Assembly: GCA_037445115.1 (NCBI GenBank)
Contig: JBBILC010000114.1
Coordinates: forward strand, 1-17,965
Direction of reading: 5' to 3'
Source: Trichothermofontia sp037445115
GTDB taxonomy: Bacteria; Cyanobacteriota; Cyanobacteriia; B231
Length of the DNA stretch: 17,965 nucleotides
Shown in pieces: positions 7,759 through 15,800 of this stretch (the stretch's first letter is position 1; each line of letters starts with the position of its first letter). Made by a program: the position numbers and the translations under genes. The notes beneath the pieces were generated by a model. The model did not search any database and was not told where the DNA came from. It saw only the letters and a program-made list of their open reading frames with translations.

Positions 7759-8534
7759 ATCCCTACCCTCTGCTCAAGCAAACCCAGCGCCAACGGGTCA
7801 GTGACGGTGCAAGCCTCCCCCTCTTGACGGGGTGCGAATCCGCCCAACGTCTCCTGGTCCTAGTCTGGCCGCAACTGGGTGACTTCGATAGCCTCGAATA
7901 CGCCTGGTGGCTACAGCGGGAGGCTCAACACCTACAAGACCAGGGCATGACGATCCGAGCCGTGGGCATTGGCGATCGCGGTGCGGGTGAACAATTTTGC
8001 GCCTACACCCACTTCCCCACCGACTGGCTCTTTGTCGATCCCCACGCCGAATTGCATCAAGAATTGGGCCTCTATCCCGGCCTCTCCCTCAAACTGCCGG
8101 GACTCAACTCTACCCAGACGGCCTGGTTGAACCTGCTGCTCATGTGTGCAGGGATCGGCAGTCCCGGTACGTTAGCTGAAGTCTTGCGGGGCTATACGGG
8201 CGATCGCCAAGCACCGCAACTCATTGCCCCTGACGAAACGATTAAAGCCGGTCCCCTGCCGCCCTTACGCGGTGCCTTCTTTAACCTGGCAGGTGGTACC
8301 GGGTTTCAACGCCCGTTTGAACTGGCAACGCTACGACTCCGCAACATGAGTGAAGTGCTCAGCCATTGGCGCACCTACGTTCCCGATGCCCGTTATCTCA
8401 CCCAACGGGGGGCAACTTTTCTCTTCAACGCCCAGGGTGAATTGCAGTACGAGCATCGCGATCGCGGCATCCTCGACTTTGCCGCCAACAAAAGTAACCC
8501 CCTCGATTTTCTCCTGAGCAACCCCACGGTCTAA
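7755..8534 (+). CDS. Peroxiredoxin-like (AhpC/TSA-fold, PRXL2-type) protein lacking the peroxidatic cysteine
   Basis: A 259-residue protein with a thioredoxin-fold layout. The strand RLLVLVWPQLGDFDSLEYAW is followed by a helix (WWLQREAQHLQDQG), then the strand MTIRAVGIGDRG and DWLFVDPHAELHQELGLYPG. This matches cyanobacterial proteins labelled peroxiredoxin-like. In active peroxiredoxins a cysteine follows the first strand; here that place reads PQLGDFDSLEY with no cysteine. Other cysteines occur at TGCES, QFCAY and LMCAG but not in a CxxC pair. The C-terminal part (AFFNLAGGTGFQRPFELATLR and FLFNAQGELQYEHRDRG) has the usual late beta elements. Catalysis by the classic mechanism is therefore unlikely; a regulatory or binding role is inference. 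It is coupled to the preceding oxidoreductase. Confidence 0.7.
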   Translation: MNPYPLLKQTQRQRVSDGASLPLLTGCESAQRLLVLVWPQLGDFDSLEYAWWLQREAQHLQDQGMTIRAVGIGDRGAGEQFCAYTHFPTDWLFVDPHAELHQELGLYPGLSLKLPGLNSTQTAWLNLLLMCAGIGSPGTLAEVLRGYTGDRQAPQLIAPDETIKAGPLPPLRGAFFNLAGGTGFQRPFELATLRLRNMSEVLSHWRTYVPDARYLTQRGATFLFNAQGELQYEHRDRGILDFAANKSNPLDFLLSNPTV

Positions 8535-8654
8535 TCCCCGCTACCGCCGGGAGGGTCAGTGCTTTCATCCCTCCCAACCCTGCTCCCAACCCTACTTCGC
8601 CAGTCCCCAGCACCCCATCCTCCTCATCGACCGCTTCGCGATCGCACCCAGGAC

Positions 8655-8702
8655 AACGAATCAATTAACGAATCAATTAACGAATCAATTAACGAATCAA
8701 TT
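8655..8702. repeat. Perfect tandem repeat, 4 x 12 bp
   Basis: AACGAATCAATT is repeated four times without a mismatch (8655-8666, 8667-8678, 8679-8690, 8691-8702). The unit is AT-rich in a GC-balanced surrounding and contains the near-palindrome AATCAATT. It could be a copy-number-variable minisatellite or a set of binding sites; the sequence alone does not decide. Confidence 0.95.
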
Positions 8703-9064
8703 CAGGACGTTAGCGAGAGATAGAAAGTTGAGCCATCACCGGTTGTCACTAAGGCTTACGGGAATAGTGATACGGAGGTGCGTACGTGATATTACGAGGG
8801 AGCGATCGTGACGATGGGAGTAGGCATGATGTGATCGTGATCCGGGGGAAGGCGGATAGACTCAGCGTTGAAAGCCCCAGCATGACGGCGATCGCCCGGA
8901 CCTGCATCATCTAGCCAAACCTGAAAGAATTCAGTATGATTCCTGAGGGATGATGGGCAAAACCGAGGGAAGCAAGCATAGCTCACCTTGGACAATGTTG
9001 GGCCATTGACTCCACAGCTATCGGGCTAGCAACCGGAGCGACATCCAAGCTCAAAGGCAGGGTT

Positions 9065-9094
9065 TTGTCGGATCATCTCTCTGATTAATCTAAT
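9065..9094 (+). promoter_or_regulatory. Candidate promoter of the caspase operon
   Basis: TTGTCG (9065-9070) and TCTAAT (9089-9094) are spaced 18 bases and match the sigma70 consensus at 4/6 and 5/6 positions. The predicted start would lie about 10 bases before ATG 9111. The surroundings are AT-rich (GATTAATCTAATTAATAGG). Weak evidence. Confidence 0.25.
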
Positions 9095-9110
9095 TAATAG
9101 GTATTCAATT

Positions 9111-11246
9111 ATGGTAAGTGAAGACTTGAAGGTCTATGCTTTACTGATTGGGATTGATTTCTACAGACCCAATCGCTTATATAAAAGTCTGAAGGGGGCA
9201 GTACGCGATATTCATCTAGTGGAGGCGTTTCTCAAAGAAACCTTGAAACTTCCATCAGAACGCATTTACAAACTCGTTTCCCCAAACCCTGAAGACAGCG
9301 AACTACTCGCCCCAGATCCCAACGAAACGAGAGAACCCACCTACGAAAATATTGTTAACGTCTTCCAGGAAATCACACAGGTAGCCCAACCTGGGGAGCA
9401 AGTCTATATCCACTACGCTGGTCATGGGGGACGAGCGACCTCGATCTATCCTTTTAAGCAAGAACCCAACGATGAAGGGCTAGTGCCGATGGATATTGGG
9501 GATACGGAAGCCGGTCGATATCTGCGGGATGTGGAGATGACAACGCTCCTGAAGCGGATGACCGATAAGGGATTGATCGTCACGATGGTCCTGGATAGTT
9601 GTCATTCGGGTGGGGCAACCCGTGGCGATGCGGAAATTCGGAGTGCCGGTGAGACGGATACTGCCCCCCGATCCGCAGCGAGTTTAGTGGCAGATCCAAC
9701 AGAGTTAGAACAAAATTGGCTCGCCCTGACCCGTAATCGCACGGCTCGTTTTGCCGGGATGCCAGACGCAAGAGAGTATGTGTTATTAGCGGCCTGTCGT
9801 CCGAATGAATATGCCTATGAATATGCAGTTAATGGTGGTACAGAGCGGCATGGTGCCTTAACCTACTGGATGATTGATACGCTGGCAAGTGTTGCGAGCA
9901 GCGGCCAGCCCTTGACGTACAAGTTGCTGCACGATCGCGTCAATGCCCAAATTCAAAGTAAGTTTCCCCAGCAAATACCCATGATTCTGGGGGAAAGCGA
10001 TCGCCTGGTCTTTGGGAGCGATCGCTGGAGCACCCCATTCACGGTGTCCGTGATTAAAGTGATCAGCGACAGTCAGGTGACGCTGAATGCCGGACAAGCC
10101 CAAGGCTTAAGTAAAGGCACACGCTTTGCAATTTATCCGTTGAATACAACCGATTTTACAGATAAGGCAAGTCAAGTGGCGATCGTGGAATTGACACGGG
10201 TTGAGGCGTCTGAGACTACTGCACGGGTGGTGCCACCGACGGAAGGGGGGATTGCAATAGCCGCAAAGTTGGAACCGGGTGCGCCAGCAGTGATGGTCTC
10301 GGCTCCGTTGGATCTGGTGCAAAAGGTGAGGTTCTTTGATACCAAATCAGCAGGAGAGCAACCCCATGAATTACCCGAAAGTTTGGTCAACCGGCAGCAG
10401 GCGGCATTGGATCAGGTGCGGCAAGCAATGGCTGGCAATGGTTGGGTAGTGGAAGAACAGCCGGGGGAATCGGCACTTTACCAAGTTGCGATCGATCGCG
10501 ATGGCAACTATGAAATCTGCAAAGGGATGCCCATCCCGAATCTACGGCCAGCACTATCCATTGATGATCCCACAGCGCCCCAACGGGTGGTAGAACGACT
10601 GGTCCATTTAGCGAAATATCAGGCAGTTAACAGTCTCGATAATGCCAGTTCTAAACTAAGTCGGGTGCTGAGTGTGGAAATCCTCACTGAAGATGGCCAG
10701 CTATTTCCGGATAGTCAGAATGTAACCATTCAGAGTGGTGATATTGTTTGTTTGCGGCTATCGAATCAGGGTAGTCAACCGTTGAAGGTAGCCGTTTTAG
10801 ATATTGATCCAACTTGGGCGGTTTCGCAGATTGCGGTAGGTGGCCTTGAGGCTCCATTTTTTGCCCTGGATGCGGGAGCCACAGAAGAGATTCCCTTGCA
10901 ATTGACGGTTCCAGATGATGATGCGTATGAGCAAACGCGGGAAACGATCAAAGTCTTTGCGGTACAAAAGGGATTGGCAGACTTTCGCTGGTTAACGCTG
11001 CCCCCCTTGGATGAACTACCGGAAACGCGGGGACCTGAACTGGAGCCGGGATGGGATCAGATCGGGACGGGTGATGTCAAGCGGGGTATCGGCGAACCGG
11101 AGGGCGTGAATCCGCTGAATAATTTACTAAAAATGATTGGTGCTGATTGGGACCAGGTACCCAATGCAACCCGGGCAGCCAGTATTGTCGTTGATCCCCG
11201 CCAGGAATGGGTCACAAAACAAGTACAAATTGCTATTGAGCGGTAG
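9111..11246 (+). CDS. Caspase-fold (C14, metacaspase-type) cysteine protease with C-terminal beta domains
   Basis: A 711-residue cytosolic protein without signal peptide. Residues 1-300 form the caspase domain: strand YALLIGIDFY, catalytic His105 in HYAGHGG and catalytic Cys164 in DSCHSGG, then EYVLLAACRPNEYAYE and GALTYWMIDTL of the p10-like half. Both catalytic residues are present, so it should be an active protease, probably with basic (Arg/Lys) P1 preference as in orthocaspases. The acidic pocket is not verified. About 300-400 is a small beta domain (VTLNAGQAQGLSKGTRFAIYP) commonly attached to cyanobacterial caspases. About 520-660 is another beta-sandwich (VTIQSGDIVCLRLSNQGSQP) of DUF4384-like style. 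It is followed 33 bp later by a membrane protein, suggesting an operon. It may act in programmed cell death or abortive defence (inference). Confidence 0.9.
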   Translation: MVSEDLKVYALLIGIDFYRPNRLYKSLKGAVRDIHLVEAFLKETLKLPSERIYKLVSPNPEDSELLAPDPNETREPTYENIVNVFQEITQVAQPGEQVYIHYAGHGGRATSIYPFKQEPNDEGLVPMDIGDTEAGRYLRDVEMTTLLKRMTDKGLIVTMVLDSCHSGGATRGDAEIRSAGETDTAPRSAASLVADPTELEQNWLALTRNRTARFAGMPDAREYVLLAACRPNEYAYEYAVNGGTERHGALTYWMIDTLASVASSGQPLTYKLLHDRVNAQIQSKFPQQIPMILGESDRLVFGSDRWSTPFTVSVIKVISDSQVTLNAGQAQGLSKGTRFAIYPLNTTDFTDKASQVAIVELTRVEASETTARVVPPTEGGIAIAAKLEPGAPAVMVSAPLDLVQKVRFFDTKSAGEQPHELPESLVNRQQAALDQVRQAMAGNGWVVEEQPGESALYQVAIDRDGNYEICKGMPIPNLRPALSIDDPTAPQRVVERLVHLAKYQAVNSLDNASSKLSRVLSVEILTEDGQLFPDSQNVTIQSGDIVCLRLSNQGSQPLKVAVLDIDPTWAVSQIAVGGLEAPFFALDAGATEEIPLQLTVPDDDAYEQTRETIKVFAVQKGLADFRWLTLPPLDELPETRGPELEPGWDQIGTGDVKRGIGEPEGVNPLNNLLKMIGADWDQVPNATRAASIVVDPRQEWVTKQVQIAIER

Positions 11247-11279
11247 TTAACTCGATATAAACTCAAGGTATTTTTTGTA

Positions 11280-12665
11280 ATGAAAATATGGTTTTCCCCC
11301 CTCGTACTATCGCTTGTACTAACACCGAATATCATCAAAGCGCAAACACCTGTAACGCCTACAATACCAGCAGTTACCCCTGCGCCTGTGCCAACTTTAA
11401 CACCAGCATCTAACCCATCCGAATCGTTACCTTTATCGCTCATTCCCCTGGCCGGAACGGATCAAATTCAACTGCGGTTAGTTAACTGTAACGCTCGATT
11501 CTTGTGGGGCATTGATTGTGGTCTATCGCAATTGCTCTTGCCACCGAGTACCCGCTTGAATCAATGGGACCTTCAGTTTGAAAATCCAACGGCCAGTGCA
11601 GTCAATATCGTAATGACGGCGGTGATCGCTAACGGTACCCTCAATCCCTACCAACTCACGACCCAGGGAGCCGTAACACTGCCGCCAGGACCCCAGAAAC
11701 TTCCCGCACAGCCGATCGTCACCTTGCCCTTAAGCTTTACGCGATCGGCCATGCCCCCGAACCAATATAACGGTGCTGTCTATCTAACCTTAGAGGGTCA
11801 AACAACGCGACTCCTCCTGCCCTTAGATTTACGGGTACGAACGGGGCCAACTTTTCCCCTTTTAGTCGTCTTCTTCGGGATTGTTCTGGGGCGTCTGTTC
11901 CAATATATGCAAAAACAGGGAGGCCCCTTAGCTGATGCCCTACAGGAGTTTTATCGGTTGCAACGGGATATTAAAGAGGCCCATGCCGAGGATCAGCGAT
12001 TACTCTTTGAAATGACTCGCAGGGCCAGAAAGTTACTCGATCGCCAACAAATCGAAGCCGCGATCGCGCAGATTAATGCCATTCGTAATCGTCTGGATGT
12101 CCTGAATCAGATCCGCACAATGGCTGACGACTTACAACGGCGGGATGATTTGCCCCTAGATAGTCTGGAGGAATGTGAACAGCAGATGCATATTGCTCGT
12201 GCTGCGATCGCCCAGGAGAAAGATACTGAAGCCAAAGCGGCGATTGAAATGCTGAGTCAACTATTGATGAGCTTGCCACAACCACGGGGAGTTGCAGAGG
12301 CGGAAGAACCCATGCTTGTTGATATCTCCAGCCAAGCCAGCACCACCTTAGAGCAAAATGCCCGCTCCTTAGCCATCCCCACCGAGCCACCAAGCGTCAT
12401 GGCTTCTCTGCAACAACTGCTCATCGAAGTATCAGGATTAGCGGATCAGGTGCGCACCGATGCCACTTTTTGGTTTGTACGCCCCCTCCTGTATCTAAGC
12501 TTGCTAGCAGGCTTAACAATCGTTGGCATTAATACCCTTTATATTGAACAGGGCGAAACCTTTGGCGCAACTCCCCTATCAGATTATATGGGCCTCATTC
12601 TGTGGGGATTAAGTGCAGATGTTGCCAGTCGAACCTTGAGCAGCTTAGAGGGTAAAAATGACTAG
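11280..12665 (+). CDS. Unknown membrane protein: signal peptide, extracytoplasmic beta domain, TM, coiled coil, TM
   Basis: 461 residues, no recognised family. Residues 1-22 look like a Sec signal (MKIWFSPLVLSLVLTPNIIKA ahead of QTP). A Pro/Thr-rich linker follows to about 45. A beta-rich domain with four cysteines (NCNARF, GIDCGL and so on are the visible pair) spans about 50-188. The first TM segment is about 192-212 (FPLLVVFFGIVLGRLFQYM). About 213-395 is long, charged and helical (QEFYRLQRDIKEAHAEDQRL and later pieces), probably a cytoplasmic coiled coil. Further hydrophobic segments lie at about 401-421 (PLLYLSLLAGLTIVGINTLY) and 438-455. This topology suits a sensor or anchor that links an outside domain to cytoplasmic helices. 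It lies 33 bp after the caspase and is likely co-transcribed. A partner role for the caspase is inference. Confidence 0.75.
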   Translation: MKIWFSPLVLSLVLTPNIIKAQTPVTPTIPAVTPAPVPTLTPASNPSESLPLSLIPLAGTDQIQLRLVNCNARFLWGIDCGLSQLLLPPSTRLNQWDLQFENPTASAVNIVMTAVIANGTLNPYQLTTQGAVTLPPGPQKLPAQPIVTLPLSFTRSAMPPNQYNGAVYLTLEGQTTRLLLPLDLRVRTGPTFPLLVVFFGIVLGRLFQYMQKQGGPLADALQEFYRLQRDIKEAHAEDQRLLFEMTRRARKLLDRQQIEAAIAQINAIRNRLDVLNQIRTMADDLQRRDDLPLDSLEECEQQMHIARAAIAQEKDTEAKAAIEMLSQLLMSLPQPRGVAEAEEPMLVDISSQASTTLEQNARSLAIPTEPPSVMASLQQLLIEVSGLADQVRTDATFWFVRPLLYLSLLAGLTIVGINTLYIEQGETFGATPLSDYMGLILWGLSADVASRTLSSLEGKND

Positions 12666-12770
12666 AGTCCTGGTAAAAGTCAGATTGTTGTAAATATATG
12701 GACAATAGCCAGAATACCTATAGAATCAGTAGATAAAAAACTGAACGTGGGATAGCTGTCTCGGCTGTCT

Positions 12771-12798
12771 TGGGGGCAGGCAAGATGCCTACTCCACA
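12771..12798. repeat. Hairpin-forming dispersed repeat upstream of the large caspase gene
   Basis: GGGGGCAGGC / AAGAT / GCCTACTCC forms an imperfect stem with a five-base loop, followed by ATTATTTTT (12798-12808). The GGCAAGATGCC core is like a hairpin repeat spread in cyanobacterial intergenic regions (recalled, not searched). It could also serve as a terminator for the preceding operon because a T-rich run follows, but the stem is not strong. Confidence 0.45.
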
Positions 12799-12828
12799 AT
12801 TATTTTTCGTTCTACTGAGGATTGCTCT

Positions 12829-15800
12829 ATGCATCAGACTTTAACGAATGCTGCCTGGGACCTGAAACGGGCCAACTTCGATCGCAACCTAGCGGTTGTC
12901 ATTGGCATCGATCGCTATCAAAATGCAAGTATTCGGAATCTCAGTACTGCGGTTAGTGATGCCAACGCGATCGCCGCGTTACTAGAACAATCCTATAACT
13001 ACCAACAATCCCCCAAGCAACCGTCTGTAATTCGGCTCTTTGACGAAGCCGCAACCCTAGCCAGATTACAAGATCTCTTGCATCACCGATTACCCAACGA
13101 ACTGAATCCCGGCACCGGCGATCGGCTGATCGTCTATTTTGCTGGACATGGTCTCCCGCGATCGAATGAGGATGGTCCAGAGGGATATCTGGTTCCCTAT
13201 GACGCTAATCCGACGGAACAAAGCTCCTTTCTGGCGATGCGTGAAGTTTCTGAAGCCTTGAGTCAACTGACCTGCCACCACTTGCTGGTAATTCTCGATT
13301 GCTGCTTTGCGGGGACATTTCGTTGGGTGGGGAGTCGCAAAGCTGTACCAATTTTAGAAACCATTCGACGTGAGCATTACTACCACTTTATTCGCCATCC
13401 AGCATGGCAGGTAATTACTTCTTCCGCTCATGATCAGGAAGCCCTAGATGTGGCTCGACTTCAAGAAGATAATCGACCAGCCGTTCCAGGTTTAAAGGAA
13501 CCCCATTCCCCCTTTGCACTAGCGCTGTTAGAGGGCCTACAACCAAGTAGCGATCGTCAATATGTGAAAGCCGATCTTTTTCCTGATGGGGTTGTCACTG
13601 CCCATGAATTATTTGTCTATTTACAAACCCGTGTTAAGCAATTATCTGGCGATCAACAAGCCCCTGGAATTTATCCTTTACGTCGGGATTTTGATAAGGG
13701 TGAATTTATTTTCACACCACCTCAATTTGATCCAGAAGCCGAACTTGCCGCTGCGCCATCCCTCAATGCCGATAATAATCCCTATCGTGGCTTAAATTCC
13801 TTTGATGAGAAGCACGCTGATTTTTTCTTTGGTCGCCAAGCGCTGGTTACGGAACTGGCTGAACGCTTGAGCCAAGCTAATCATCCGTTAACTGTCGTCT
13901 TAGGCGTTTCGGGATCGGGTAAGTCAAGTTTAGTCAAAGCCGGTTTAATTCCCTACCTCCGTCGTCAAACCACAGAACAAATGGGCACGCCTTGGTTAAT
14001 CGCTGGTCCCATGCGTCCAGAAGGGGATGCCTTGCGATCGCTGGCTAAGGCGCTTCACCCTGATTTTACCCCGGAGCAACTGACGGCATTTAGCCAAACC
14101 CTGAAGACTGATGTGCAGTCTTTCAGCCGTGCGATCGCCGATTGGAAACAGCAGTGTCCCCAAGGTTCTGTGCTACTAGTGATTGATCAGTTTGAGGAAT
14201 TACTGACAAGCCGTAAGGATGAAAACGCTAGTTCTGACTCAAGTGATGCAGCAGTGGATCAGGCTTTGGAGAAAAAAGAATGGCAACACTTTCTGGAAAT
14301 GTTAGCCATTGCAATCAGTAATCACCAAGAAGCCCTACGGGTGATCGTCACACTGCGATCTGATTTTGAACCTCGATTTCTCAATTCTGCCATTGCACCT
14401 TACTGGCAGGAGGCACGGTTTCCAGTGCGAGCGATGACCTCTGACGAATTGCGGGCAGCGATCGAAGGTCCGGCCCTCAAACAAGCGCTTTACTTTGAAC
14501 CCTCGGAATTAGTGGGTACCTTAATCGATGAAGTCGGCCAAATGCCGGGTGCTTTACCCCTGCTTTCTTTCACCTTGAGTGAACTGTACGTTAAGTTGTA
14601 TCAGCGTTGGCAAGAGGACCAAAGTACCGATCGCACCCTTAGATTTGCGGACTATCAATCTTTAGGTGGCGTTACGGGAGCATTAACCTATCGCGCTACC
14701 GAGGAATATAACGCCCTAGACCCGCTGCAACAGGCCACCCTGCAACGCGTGATGCTCCGGATGATTGCCCTAGAGCAGGGGGGAGTCGCCCGCCGTCAAG
14801 TACCAAAATCAGAATTGATTTATCCTGACCCGGTAGAGAACGATCGCGTCCAAAGGGTGCTGAAGCGTTTTTCGGATGCCCGATTGATTGTTGATGGGGC
14901 CAATGCCCAGGGTGAAGCCTATATCGAACCGGCCCATGATGCGCTGATCCAGGGTTGGGATCAGTTATTACTTTGGAAAAAGGCAGAGGATGAAGCGCTG
15001 ATCTTGCAGCGGCGGCTGACTCCGGCAGCAGTCGAATGGCAAACCGTCAAAAATCAAGCCCAACCGGTCAGATCTCCTATCCCAGTTGAACCTGTGATTG
15101 ATGGTTTGGATAGGGGACTCTATCGCATTGAAAGCTCGGTGCAACATTTGGCAACCTGGTTGGTTGAACGGTGGGGACGATCACAACCACAACAGGGACA
15201 ATTACGCGATAAACCGGTCCAATATTTATGGAATGCCAATCCTTATCTGGAGGTTCTCAAGCAAGAACTTAATGCGAGCAATAACTGGTTGAATCAGGTA
15301 GAAACGGAATTTGTGCGCGAAAGTGTGCTTCAAAAACGCCGCAATCTCAGTTGGCGCTGGCGAATTGCGATCGCGGTCATGCTTGGCTTAAGTGGGTTAA
15401 CCACGGTGGCTCTGATTGGACAGCGGAATGCCCTGATCAGTCAGATTCAAGCTTCCAGGCAGGCGGCTGAAGCAAATTTTGTAGCAGGTCAATCGTTAAA
15501 TGCCTTTATCGACAGTCTTCGAGCGGCTCATTCCCTACAACATCCCTTATTGCAAGCCTTCAAACCTGCTTCTTCGCTGGAACAGACGGTGAAAGGAACA
15601 CTGCAAAAAGCGATCTTTTCGACGCAGGAACGTAATCGCCTGAGTCAACTGAGTGCCCATTTGGGTATTACCCGCAGCCGCACCAGTCCCGATGGCCGCT
15701 GGATCGTGATTGCAACCGAAGATGGTAAGGTTTCTGTCTGGAACTGGCAAGGGGAAAAGCAAACGGCATGGGATTCACAACAAGGCCAAGTGCTGAATTT

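Larger units (their letters stand above)
8535..9110. other. Non-coding gap between the redox pair and the caspase gene
   Basis: 576 bp with no convincing gene. It holds a perfect 12-bp x 4 tandem repeat, two HIP1 octamers (near 8640 and 8890) and, just before 9111, a candidate promoter. Short ORFs on both strands (for example 8792-8995 minus) have no recognisable content and no ribosome binding site. No tRNA or terminator hairpin with a T-run was recognised. Confidence 0.6.

Noticed and set aside
8792..8995. 67-codon ORF on the minus strand in the intergenic gap
   Set aside because: No ribosome binding site, no recognisable domain and composition unlike a cyanobacterial protein. It overlaps a HIP1 site and looks like a chance frame.
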